Source: Hydnum rufescens UP504 (lineage: Eukaryota; Basidiomycota; Agaricomycetes; Cantharellales; Hydnaceae). From it: a DNA stretch of 59,834 nucleotides. Numbering within the stretch: the stretch's first letter is position 1; each line of letters starts with the position of its first letter. Under the pieces are notes generated by a model. It was not told the origin of the DNA. It saw nothing but the letters and a program-made list of their open reading frames with translations, and did no database searches. Position numbers and translations under genes: made by a program. The stretch is taken from NCBI GenBank assembly GCA_014904985.1, contig MU129043.1:1-59834 (forward strand), in the 5' to 3' direction. Below, piece after piece: positions 13,601 to 24,563 of the stretch.

Positions 13601-15140
13601 AGTAGACCGGGATCGCGATGGACGGCATGGTGGTCGTGATCGAGATGGGCGTCGAGTGCCAACGGTTCGGGATGAACGAGATCCTGAACTTAGCAGCAAG
13701 GACCGTGTCGGAGGACCTGGCACCCGTGGAGACGATGAAGATCGCTACCGAGACCGTCCTCGCGATCGCGATCGGAAGGAGCGCGATCACCGCGGGGTGA
13801 AGGATAAGGATGTCAGAGAGAAGGACCGCGACCGCGATAGAGATCCTAGGGAGCGACTAAGAGATCATGATCGAGATCGAACCGACCGTGAACGCGATCG
13901 GGAGCGCGAACGAGAGCGAGAGCGAGAGCGAGAACGCGAGCGCGAGCGTGAGCGTGAAAGGGAGCGCGAGCGTGACAGGGAAACCGAACGGGACAGGACC
14001 AGAGACAAAGATAGATCACGGAGGGAGAGTTATGGGGACGTCAGTTCCAACCGTAAGGAGAAAGAGAAGGACCCCGGTCCTGGTTCATCGCGATTGAGTC
14101 GTAGGGAATCCAAGGCAGATGGTGGTTCCACTCCACCAGATAAAGATCGATCGCGAGGCAACCAGAGTATGGATGACAACCCCCACAAGCGTCGAAGAGC
14201 AGATGAAGAGGTACAAAATTTCCTTATTTCGTTCTCACGATGCTTACTATTGGTCTAGGATTTGTCAAGCAAGCGAGCAAGAAGTGGTGATGGGACCCGT
14301 TATATTCCTACCCCAGGACCTGACAAAGATCGAGACACTCCTCGAGATGGCCCAAGAGACCGTCGTCGTGAGGAGCGTGGTGGTCGAGATAAGGGAGATG
14401 CTCGTGATGACAAGCGGGAGGTTCGACGTAACAGAAAGGATCGAGACGAAGGAGACGCGAATGGTGACAATAGTCCCCGAGGTTCAGCATCAGCAGGGCG
14501 TCTCAATGCACTGTCTCCTCCCACTGGACCCCGTGCGACACGTGGGGATGATGAAACTAATAGTCGTGGTTCCAGCCGTCAACTTAGCGGTACCAAAGCA
14601 ATCGTGCCGACTACTGTGGCTTCATCTGCCGCCCCGAAAGGGAGATTGCAAGATCGAATTTCGACTCGTACGGACTCCGACCAGGTGGAACCTGTGACAG
14701 TTTCGTCCAATCGCAAGGACCCTGAAGTGCCTTCAGTGGACGTCCCATCGGCGAAAAAAGACATCGAAACAGTAGCAAATAAAAGTGAACTTGGGAATAA
14801 ACCTCAGGATTCGCCCGCTCCTGGACCTGCCGCCTCAAACGCTAACGGGAATGGGAGTGGTGCGGCACCAACCTCTGATGGGGTTGCTTCTGCATCTGCT
14901 ATCTCCAAGCCCTCTGACCTCTCCAAGAAGCGCACCGCCTCCATGGCTATCGCTTCTGATGCTGCGGCAGGTGCAAATAGGGTGTTCGCTGCTGCCACGG
15001 CAAGTGGTGAGTAACGGCTCCCTTTACTGTGAATACCACTCCCTAAATTAACGCGTTGTGCAGCTACGCGCCCAGAGTCCACTACAAAGCGTATCAAGAT
15101 CGATCGAAACCGACGTCCAGGAGGTGCATCGAAAACTTAA
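7617..15140 (+). CDS. THO2: THO complex subunit 2 (THOC2/Tho2)
   Basis: Large scaffold subunit of the nuclear THO/TREX complex, which couples transcription elongation to mRNP assembly and export and limits R-loops. The first exon (7,617-7,678, MAVKATLDALKNWARGGKET) joins exon 2 at 7,729 across a 50-bp intron. Diagnostic blocks in order are NFNLLRERSEGYAKLVTEI and LNPNRVLDVVIDIF (N-terminal domain), YGLLRSLLTMGALRPALFIL, LLRFYDQTERWGMYGEW, KLAHSNPCLVFSECVKQAM, YDNLIEAIAESARSLTFLGY, and ADLALPLLILIAQQREFC (core helical domains). The last 700 residues are disordered: a Ser/Pro-rich part, then RD/RE/DR repeats (about 13,560-14,040), ending TTKRIKIDRNRRPGG before TAA. About twenty short introns are present. 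No disabling mutation was seen. Confidence 0.95.
13861..13990 (+). repeat. GAGCGA-type microsatellite inside THO2
   Basis: A run of GAGCGA/GAACGC-type hexamers encodes alternating Arg-Glu in the disordered THO2 tail. The frame is kept. Such tracts are length-polymorphic in fungi. Confidence 0.7.
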
Positions 15141-15397
15141 ATTTGTCTCCATCATTTGCTCGTCCCATTTGCGATTATTGTACTTTAATCCCTGGATCAT
15201 GATTCATAGCAATATACTTTTCTCACTTGGCAAGAAAATAAAATAAGCCACCTTTGTGTATCCTGTCATTGTGTCTGCTACTTTATCTGCTGCAAGCAAT
15301 ACCGAAGTTTTTTATCATACCCTCCAGAAGTTTCGGCCATGTCCTGTGCATGCGTTGATGTTGATCGTACAGCGAAGACAAAAGAGATCAACTCTTA

Positions 15398-16897
15398 TCA
15401 TTGCATTCGGCAGATGGGTAACCTGTACAATGGAAGATTGAAGTACACCCTCGTTTCACCCCACACACCGTGCTGATCTTCCTCTTCATGTCCAACGAAC
15501 CCCGGTGAAATCTCCACGTCTGACCACGAAGTCGCCAAACCAATGTCGGACAAATGCAATTCAACAATGTTCGAATAAACATCGTAGAACAGGGCATCTG
15601 ACACCACATCAGCTTTGTAAACAGATTTAGATCAAATAATTGCCCACTAGTTGCGCCTAGGCCATTGAAGAAAGAAAAACGAGAATATTCATCTCTTAGG
15701 AGATTAGGAACGTTCTCGAAGAATTCAAGCAAATCTTCGAAATTGTCAGCATCTGTCACGCCAACATGATTACTCCAATGGGCGTACCAGAGTAACTCTC
15801 GGAAAATGTGTCGGTGTAAATAATGTCGAACCCGCCCGCAGCATACACCTCTTCACTGGTGATGAAATCCTGCCATTTACCTTCTAGAATAACCACGCCA
15901 GGCTTCTCGTACCACCCTGTGTTGCGCATGTGTGTCAGAACATCGGGATGAGGCTCGATTATTACGTGAAGGGAAGGGGGCCGGGTATATGTTTGGAAGA
16001 GCTTATCAATCTAAGCAGGAGGGAAATGGTTGAGTTTATGCACGTCAATTGGGACTTAAGTGCGCAACTATGCCTAAACCCTACATTGAATCAAATAGTG
16101 AAGGTGATAGTAGCACAGAGGTCCTCACGAAGCCGATATTAAGGACAGGAAGGTTTGTGTCGGTTTCTCGATCTAGCGACAGTTTCTTAACAGTTTCTTG
16201 CACTAGAAAATTTTGGATCGCATCGTCAGCACATATTTGGGAACCCAATAAGGATCCTAATCACTGATTCCAGATTCCCAACCCATCATGACACCCACTT
16301 CTTCCTGCCCGGGCAGCGAGGCGAGACATATTTCTTGACCATGCTCATCGGTAGTATATCGCAGCCGAGACGATAGGAATGCGGTCGATGACCCGGCAGC
16401 AGTAGCATCCTCAGCCTTGAGGATGAACGAATCTGGTGGCTCACCCGCCCTCTTTTCCAGGATGTGTAACAAGAATTCTGAGCGAATACCCGCATCCCGA
16501 ATGAGTCTATATATGCCTTTTGCCATTGATAAATCATGAGAGCAGACAAGCCCACTGCAATTTGCGAGCGGACCTTGGTTGTTGAGGGACAGTGCTATGT
16601 CTCCCGCTGTAAAACCACTCACATCAACTGCACCATACCCTCGTAAGAATGGTACAGGACCAGAAATTTCAGGCGACTTACCTGCGTTCCAGACCGCAGA
16701 ATTTTCTAGGAGCAATTTAACAAGAGCCTCATCTTCGAGTGATGCAGCAAGATGAAGCACTGTCCAGCCAGTTTCTGGTTCTGAGTACCAAACCGGAGCA
16801 CCGGCGTGTAGGAGACTTTCTATCTGTTTTCTTTCCCCAGATGCACAAAGGTCGAACAGTTGAGCGCCCAAAGTCAATGCTCATCACCTTCATCCAT
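15398..16897 (-). CDS. RMT2: Arginine N5-methyltransferase Rmt2-like (ankyrin plus SAM methyltransferase)
   Basis: The product matches Rmt2, the fungal enzyme that methylates the delta-nitrogen of arginine in ribosomal protein L12. It has N-terminal ankyrin repeats (LFDLCASGERKQIESLLHAG, GWTVLHLAASLEDEALVKLL), a linker with EVGVMMGWE, then a Rossmann methyltransferase: SAM motif LNIGFGLGIV split by an intron (donor after GGCTTC near 16,130), post-I IIEPHPDVLTHMR, GWYEKPGVVILEGKWQDF, FDIIYTDTFSESY, FSFFNGLGATNALFYDVYSN and the C-terminal WSDVEISPG. The end is TGA at 15,398. The first in-frame ATG (16,897) is followed after six codons by TGA, and the ankyrin frame starts one base out of register. 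That is either a single-base deletion or assembly error, or an upstream exon I did not find. Confidence 0.88.
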
Positions 16898-16974
16898 GAT
16901 TACGTAATGTGAAAATATCGTGACTGCGGAGTATTCCGAAGACTCCCTATCTCGCTGAAGTTTTTTGTTGCACG
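16898..16974. promoter_or_regulatory. 77-bp divergent RMT2/NOG1 intergenic region
   Basis: The interval separates the likely RMT2 ATG on the minus strand from the NOG1 ATG on the plus strand. Any basal promoter elements must be shared or overlap the 5' ends of the genes. No clear TATA box is seen, as is common for ribosome-biogenesis genes. Confidence 0.5.
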
Positions 16975-19449
16975 ATGGCTACTAAAAGCCTCAAGAGCAT
17001 CGCCCCGGTGCCCACCGCGGTTGACTTTTTGGATATTATTCTCTCCAAGACACAGAGAAAGACGCCTACCGTAACATTGACCCCGGTTCCATCGCAATGG
17101 GATGCGCTAACTGTCTTTTGCTAGGTTATCCACAAGAATTTCAAAATCAGTCGCATTCGGAACTTTTACATGCGCAAAGTGAAGTTTACTCAAGACTCAT
17201 TTGATGAGAAATTAGGTTCAATTCTGAGTGAATTCCCGATTCTCGACGTGAGTTGCTTGCTGTTTTTTTTTATCTCGGAATCATAGTAATGACTCTTTCC
17301 TGTGCTCAGAATTTACACCCCTTTATGTCTTCTCTTCTTAATGTTCTTTATGATAAAAACCACTACAAACTGGCTCTCGGGCAGTTGAACACATGTCGGC
17401 ACTTGATCGACCAAGTTGCAAAGGACTATTGTCGTTTGCTAAAATTTGGAGACAGTCTCTATCGGTGCAAGCAGCTAAAGCGCGCAGCCCTTGGGCGGTA
17501 AGCTACGATTTCTCTTCTGTGTTTTACCCGTCTGACTTTACATTATTTATGCAGAATGGCAACAATTATGCGTCGCCAAAAAGATCCATTAGCATACCTA
17601 GAACAAGTTCGGCAACATCTTGCACGTCTTCCTTCAATAGATCCTAATACACGAACACTCCTAATCTGTGGCTATCCCAATGTTGGCAAATCTTCTTTCA
17701 TGAACAAAGTCACTCGTGCGGACGTGGATGTTCAGCCTTACGCATTTACCACCAAATCGCTCTTCGTTGGGCACCTGGATTATAAGTATTTACGATGGCA
17801 GGTGATCGATACTCCTGGTATCCTTGATCATCCACTCGAAGACATGAACACTATCGAGATGCAGAGCATCACTGCCATGGCACACCTTCGAAGTGCCATT
17901 CTGTACTTCATGGACCTTAGCGAACAATGCGGATACACCGTCGAAGCGCAGGTCAGTCCCTTCCGGCGTGTGAGCAGGTCCAGAATCGATGCTGACTCCA
18001 TCCCTCTTAGTGTAAACTTTTCCACTCCATCAAACCGCTTTTCGCAAACAAACCCACTCTTCTCATCCTCAACAAGGTTGATGTCATGCGCTTAGAAGAC
18101 CTCTCGCCTGAAAATCGTGCCCTCGTAGACGAAATTATATCCATCGAGGGGGTGACGATGGTTCAAGTATCATGTTATACCGATGAGGGCGTTAACGACG
18201 TCAAGACGGCCGCGTGTGACAAACTTCTCACACACCGCGTCGAAACGAAATTGAAAGGGACGAAGATCAATTCGGTCATCAATCGTATCCACGTCGCCCA
18301 GCCCAAAGCTCGGGATGATGTGGTCCGAGAGCCATTCATCCCCGAGGCTGTGAAAGCAAGGCAAAAGTATGACCCCGGGGACCCGATGAGGAGACGTTTG
18401 GAGAAAGATATCGAGGCGGAGGAAGGTGGACCTGGTGTTTACAATATCAACTTGCGGAGTAAGTGTGCCCTTGGTGAAGCTGGAATCTTTAATTATCATT
18501 CATGGATCCTACTCTTTAAAGAGAACTACATCCTTGCAGATGCTTCCTGGAAAGACGATATAATGCCTGAGATCATGGATGGCAAGAATATCGCTGATTT
18601 CATTGACCCCGACATTGCCGAAAAATTGGAGGCCCTTGAGCGAGAAGAAGAGAAATTGGAGGCCGAAGGTTTCTACGATAGCGATGAGGAAATCGTTAGT
18701 TTTTATTGCGCTTTACTCCCCTTGAGGATTCTGATTTCCCTCTGAAAATCTCCAGGTGGATTCGGACGAAGAACTTTACGCAGCGGAAGAGGCTTCCGCC
18801 AAAGCGATGAAGCTCGCCTCTGAGCGCAAAAAAATGTTCAAGAACCGACCAGTGATGCCTCGTACAACCGGGATGCGTACGATCGGAGAAATGACCCAGA
18901 AACTCAGTGCTGCTGGGTATGATACTTCGCGTATTGAGGCGCATGCCATGGTCGCAAAAGCCAGCAACGCCGCGATGCGCAAGCGGAAAAGAGAAGAGCG
19001 CGACGAAGCTATGGACGTCGATACCGGACGGGATGGAGAATGGGTAGACGAGTCCATGGAGGTGGATGGCGAGGACGTCTCACCTAAACGTGCAAAGGGC
19101 AATACCGGTGCTGTTGTTGCCAAGAGCAAGCTACCCCAAACGAACAGGCAGCTGACTGGCTTTAAGAATGCCGAGGTTTGTGCTCCCCACTTCGATCTTG
19201 TTACGATATCTTACACTCTTGTCACTCTTGTTTACGCCCCTCAGCAAGCAAACAAGGCCATCAAACTGCGCAACCTGGGCCAACGTGAACGAAATATGTT
19301 GGCCCGAGCTGGGGAATCTGATCGTGCCATCAAAACCAAAATGGTCTGTCTATCACTCTGGGTTTTGGAATGGTGACTGATTCTGCCTCAATTAGCCGAA
19401 ACATTTGTTCGCAGGCAAGCGCAAGGGCGGCAAGACGGATCGCCGATGA
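16975..19449 (+). CDS. NOG1: Nucleolar GTP-binding protein 1 (60S ribosome biogenesis GTPase)
   Basis: NOG1 is a nucleolar GTPase bound to pre-60S particles. Exon 1 is 16,975-17,070 and exon 2 is 17,125-17,247 ([20 protein letters not shown]). Exon 3 (17,310-17,497) starts [20 protein letters not shown], the NOG1 N-terminal helical bundle. The G domain follows: G1 GYPNVGKSS, effector-region [11 protein letters not shown]3 [19 protein letters not shown], and G4 ILNKVD after the intron at 17,952-18,010. The NOGCT region shows [15 protein letters not shown] across the intron 18,459-18,539, then an acidic segment ([10 protein letters not shown]), [12 protein letters not shown] and the basic end [11 protein letters not shown] with TGA. 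All G motifs are intact. Confidence 0.96.
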
Positions 19450-19979
19450 TAATGATAAATTTGGGCTTTTTGATTCGTGTTACTGGCTTTTGTACGCTAT
19501 AGCCATGGCCTACTCCACTGTTATACCTCCCGTTTGAACGGTCTTTAATTAATGAGTTAAATCCAGCCTGGGTAATGGCGCGGCGCTAGGTAGGAGAGTC
19601 GACTCCATTCTGTTACAAAATACACTCGCTAGGAAGAGGTGACTATAAACGACTAAGAATGGACAAGTATATTCGCAATAACCGCGTAACCAACCACAGG
19701 TGCTCGATCAACAAAAACGGATCATCAAGACTTTACGAGAATTGGGGAAAGATAAGATTAGATAGAAGTACGGTGCATCAAAAATCCAAGCACATCCGTT
19801 CCCTGGAACGATATTGAAGGTATGCTCAACTGTGCTTGGCCTCGAGTATCAAGCAGGTAGATGGCGTCCAGTGGCCGGCCGGGACGCTCACCACGAAGGG
19901 AGAAAGGGCCGGGGCCAGCTTGCTAGCGGCCGGTTCGCCGTCCAAGAAATTCGGGAGATGCCCATGCAAGACTTCGGAC
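19450..19979. other. Tail-to-tail intergenic spacer NOG1/aminopeptidase P
   Basis: 530 bp between two convergent stop codons. The overlapping open frames here are short and share no family features. The stretch is taken as 3' UTRs of the two genes. Confidence 0.5.
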
Positions 19980-22900
19980 TCAGTCCCAGTCGAATGTAAG
20001 GCCAACGGCGTTAGAACTCCCAGATTTCGTGCTCTCCCGGCGGATCCACCGGACGGCTCGCTTGTCATGGGCAATTAGGGGATCAAGTCGAGTACGGCAC
20101 GCAATATTGTGGTCCTGAATAGGTAAGAAAGTAATGTGAACATGCCTCACGATAGCACAAGGCATCAATCAAAACCAACTTTGACCCAAGCTTTTTCTTC
20201 TTTAGTGAGAAGTTCCATTTTGATCATCTTGGTTTGTATCGGCACCTTTTAACAGTAGTGACGGGGGATTAGTGCACGAGAGGCAGAGATGAAGATAAAT
20301 TAAGCGTACTTGAGTGAGTCTCTCGAAACCCAACCACTGGTTGCCACCGAACTTGCCCTTGGTCTGGAATGCATTGTCGTGGGTTAACACACCGGCCTCA
20401 GAAGTAAAGGGCATCAATTCTAACCGTAACGCGTTTTACAACCAGTGCAGACTCGATTCGGATACCAAATGAGCCTTCCTTATCTGAAGACCACTTGTGA
20501 GCGAGAACCACATGAAGCCGGTAGAGGTCACTAACAAAATCCGGGTTCATTGGTAATGATATTTCCAATCTCCAAGGGGACGGCGATACCAAAGCCGTGC
20601 GGACCTTCATGAACCTAGGAATTCAAATAATCATTAGCCATAATCATGTCGCGTTCGAGAACTCCGCAGTGACGCACATTTAGGAAGGCACCTATCCCAT
20701 GGCCAGTACCATGCTTTATCACCATGTTAATGCAGGAATGGAGCATCGCATTAATGGGGAACTTACGAGATAATTTAGCCCATCCTTCCAAAGTGCTTTC
20801 CTGGCAAGGACATCTAGTTGCGCCCCAGTAGTGCCCTCCGGAAAAATCGCCTGATCAATGGCAATCTGAGAGACCTGGAATCAGGCCGTGTTCATCTGAA
20901 ATAAGGATAACACTCACATGTCCTTGCAGAACTCGCGTGTAGGCCTCCATTTGCTCGTTGGTGGGGAAACCAAAATGAACTAAGATGAGAGAACCGTTCA
21001 ATCGATGGAGTCATCAGAACTTCCGCATTGAAAGTAGAAACGGCCAGGGTACCGACCAGTCCTTGTAGTATCGCAGGTGCCATCCAGGTACTGGCCACCG
21101 GAGTCACTAGGATCAGAGATTGAAAAAGATGCGTCATACGGCACAATTCATGGACTTACTTCAAATACGGAGTGACGATATCGATGATTGCCGCGCCCTC
21201 CTGTGTTGCTGAGTAATGTGGAAGGGCTAGACACATGATTAGTATCATCAGAATCTACGAAACGATCCAACCCGTGCATGCACACCAAGGTGCCAAATTA
21301 CGATGATCACTCACCAGCGTTTGGCCCTGATGCAGAAATATTTTCATATGCAAGACCCCAAAAGTCCCCGTTCTCTTCACGGAACTTGGTCAGTTCCTCG
21401 GCGGCCTCCCATTCTGTGATCTGTGCTCCGCCTTTGATCTGCTCGTCTAACCAGGCGTACCAGCGGACCTGCGATCATCGTGGTTAAGACTTCCACCCGC
21501 ATGGGAAAAGGAGGGACAGACCATGGCAGCGGCATCCCGGGCATAGGCATTACGGAAGCCTTGCAGTTCAACAGGATTCTTGACAGCCTTCTGTTTCTCA
21601 ATGAAGGATGGTGCGAGAGTGTAACGTGAAGACGTCAACATTAGAGAGACAGCGTATGGTGTCTTGGGGTCAATGAGGACCTGAGGGATATCGTCTTTCA
21701 ATCGCCAGCATGTTTCCATCAGAGCAATACAGAGAGAAACGAACCTTGCCATCACCCCACTCAGCTCTTCTCAAAAAGCTCCACACATCACCATATTCCC
21801 GTACGCTGATATTCTGACTCTTCAGGTACGTGGCAATTTCTGGTGAGATCTTAGCCTTATCGACAAAGAGAATTGCTTGTTTGGTGGTGATGAAGAGGTA
21901 GGAGATCACGAGGGGATTGAAGGGGACATCATTTCCACGAATGTTCAAGACCCATGCTATTGATGCAAGAGAGGAGACGAACGCCGCTACCTAGGAGATG
22001 GTGACCGATTTGATCAGCCAAAACCTCACCTTCAGAGAAAAAGGAAGAATATGTGGATGATAAATAAAGCCAAATACATACTGGAGCCATCGGTGGTTTG
22101 ACCGGTGAAGGGGGCTTTGCATCCGGGTTGGAGTCTTTAGGAGCTTTGGTCACGACCGGTGGGGTAGGGGGCCTCTGCGACCTTATCCAAGTGCGGACAT
22201 CTTCTAGTTTCTCACTAGCAGATTTACCTAACTTGAATGTTACTTTTCAAGCTGGAAGCAGACGACTCGAAGCACGAGCTCACCAGTGTATCTGACATCA
22301 AGTTGGAAAACAGCACCCTGAGGCTTGGGAGGTCGGGCCTTCCAAATTTTATCGACAAGGTTGACGCGCGGGAATGTTAGTTTCGAGTACCGCGAGCTAA
22401 GCGATGATGACAGGACAACCGCAGCCTCTACCAAAAATGGAAACAGAAGAGGTATGTTTAGTTAGTGAGGTGAGCTTGAGGCTCCAGCATACCGTGAGCA
22501 ATGAGGCGCGAATCGATTCCCACTCTGCTCCCCCTCGGCCGGTCTTTTATCCACTCACTCCAGGGAAGAACGCCCGGGAGGCCGACTTTGTGCAGAGTCC
22601 AATTACCGTCCAGCTCGCGTGACGCTTGAACGAAGTAGCGGGAGTCGGTGAATGCGTGTGCCTCATTGCGGGAGACAATCACGGTGCCAGAGGAGCCAGT
22701 GAATCTGTGACGGCAAAATTTCCTGGATTAGTAACTCCGCATATAGTCGAGTGGGTTGCGTACCCTGATATGAATTCTCGGCGTCGGTCCGAGGGTGCCG
22801 TGTACTCAGACTGGTGAGCATCCTCTGAAGGTATGATACTAAAGGGGAAATCATCCATGAGTCCAGACATCAGTCGATTGCTCAAGAGTTGGCGCACTAG

Positions 22901-23373
22901 TAGTCTAAGCCGCCGTCGGGCTCCGCGCGCATAAGTTCTCTCAAACTGGCTAGCCTAGCGGTTGAGTCCAGTCTCTTGTGTGATGTTGGACTCGTCGGTG
23001 TCTGCGTCTGGGCAGATGAAGTGGGACTGACTGGCTGCTTGGGGCCAAACGTGGAGATGGACAGTAATTTGCCCTCCTTGATGACTTTCCCCCATCCAAA
23101 CCCAGGAGGCACGATATTAATAGCTGACTTGTTGGCTGATGGACGGAGGGTGTCTAAACTTGACTTTTTGTGAACTGAGGCGGTGGCGATGGTGTCGACA
23201 GACGCAGAAGGCTTCTCATTCGTGCTGTTGTTAAGAGAACTCAGGGAACGGTCATTCGAGATAGAGCCCTTACGCTTGAGACTGTTCTTGCGAACGAAGG
23301 AAGGGTAAAAAGGAGCCATCGCAGACGACGATGAGAAGAAGGGGGAGAAGCACGCAGTGAGGAAGTCTCTCAT
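19980..23373 (-). CDS. AMPP: Xaa-Pro aminopeptidase (aminopeptidase P, M24B)
   Basis: Metallopeptidase that removes an N-terminal residue preceding proline. From the ATG at 23,373 there is an N-terminal Ser/Lys-rich extension of about 140 residues ([18 protein letters not shown]). The creatinase-like N domain follows: [27 protein letters not shown] (spliced), [36 protein letters not shown]. The pita-bread catalytic domain shows [16 protein letters not shown] with two metal-binding aspartates, [32 protein letters not shown] with the metal/catalytic histidines, [17 protein letters not shown] with a metal-binding glutamate, and [16 protein letters not shown] with the final glutamate. Many short introns interrupt it. 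The C-terminus is [18 protein letters not shown] then TFDWD and stop at 19,980. All metal ligands are present. Confidence 0.93.
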
Positions 23374-23595
23374 AGACACACAAGCCGATATTCGGCTTCA
23401 GCCGGTCTATTCATTAAGTTCTCAGGCCATTAGTAGCTTCCTCTGGAAATATGCACTCAGATCGCCTCGAGGCGTTGAAGGAAGTCGTTCCCCTCATCCG
23501 ACTCCGATGCCACGAGGCTGTGGTTCTGATGCACCGTGCTCACAACACCAATATAAGCATATCGCCATCCAGCTCTCTATAACGGCAATTCATAT

Positions 23596-24370
23596 CTACA
23601 CGGATTCTGAAACCGGCCCAAAGAGGGTTGGGATGAGGACGTGCGGTGGTGAACCGATACAAAAAGCAACAGAACATACCCTGGAGAAGCGAGTTGATCT
23701 TATTTACACGAGAAGCCACGCTCAAATCGATTGATTTGTCTCCGAAATCCACAACAAGTCCACCCATTAGGGAGGGCTTGACCTAAGGAACGAGGCACAA
23801 ATTCAATACCCGAAAAACAACTAGGACCCCCGACAGGACTGCATCGCCTACCTTGTTGGTAATTTTGACGATTTTGGCCTGTTGTGCTGCCTGAGATAGC
23901 TTGAGCGTGCTCTCGAGCCGTGTAAGGACGTCACGGGGCAAGGGCGCCGCCGAAGTAACCACAACTTCTAGCTCGCCCTTATACTTCGCCACAAGTTCAT
24001 TAAATCCCTCGATGACGGCCGGAACCTCAACCAACCGCCCATTCTCCGAAAGGACGCCGAAGAGATTCTTTGTGATGTCGGACACCTCCCCCTTCTTTAC
24101 GCCCCCAGCATGCTGGAAAAGTGCCTGCAGACCATTCTGCCGGTCCTTGGCGGTTAATGTAGGGTCGCTGACAAAAGCGGAAAGTTTGTCATTTGACTTG
24201 ATAGCAGCACCGATAGACGCAAGTTCCTTCTGAACTGAGTCGAGCGTAGCAGGCGACTTTTTCTTCGCGGCGCCGTACGCCGCCTGAGCATACTTTGCAG
24301 AGATCCCAGATGCCGGGCGAGTGTTTGGGAGAATAATACGCGCCGACGATGGACGGATGGCGGCTAGCAT
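23596..24370 (-). CDS. ATP5: Mitochondrial ATP synthase OSCP subunit (subunit 5)
   Basis: Oligomycin-sensitivity-conferring protein of the F1Fo peripheral stalk (delta family), in the mitochondrial matrix. The ATG at 24,370 begins a basic, acid-free presequence (MLAAIRPSSARIILPNTRPA), then YAQAAYGAAKKK, LDSVQKELASIGAAIKSND, LTAKDRQNGLQALF, ITKNLFGVLSENGRLVEVP, VVTSAAPLPRDVLTRLE. The signature C-terminal part is MGGLVVDFGDKSIDLSVASR. The intron 23,607-23,679 (GTATGT...TTTCAG) joins ...INSLLQ to ESV and TAG at 23,596, the usual short ending of the family. Without that intron the frame would run on about 38 residues, which is unlikely. It is downstream of and divergent from eIF3c. Confidence 0.94.
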
Positions 24371-24563
24371 GCTGAGGCTTGTACATACAAAGCACGGTGT
24401 ATCAGTAGGAGGGCTGCAACAATATGGGCGGCGTCTTCACCTACTGTGAGGTTGTGAGAAGGGAAATGTCGGCAACTCCCGGAGACGAGCAAGCGACTTT
24501 TCACTGCTTGCAGAGGTTTCCTTCACAGCCTATTCCAACTACCTGCTACCGCTTTAAATAATC
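24371..24563. promoter_or_regulatory. 193-bp divergent ATP5/eIF3c promoter region
   Basis: Lies between two outward-facing ATGs. It contains CT-rich stretches near 24,520-24,555 on the eIF3c strand and no obvious TATA box at a canonical distance. A bidirectional promoter is inferred from geometry only. Confidence 0.45.

Noticed and set aside
13041..14838. Several long antisense frames opposite the THO2 tail
   Set aside because: They are by-products of the repetitive Arg/Asp/Glu/Ser codons of THO2 and lack any domain or splice pattern.
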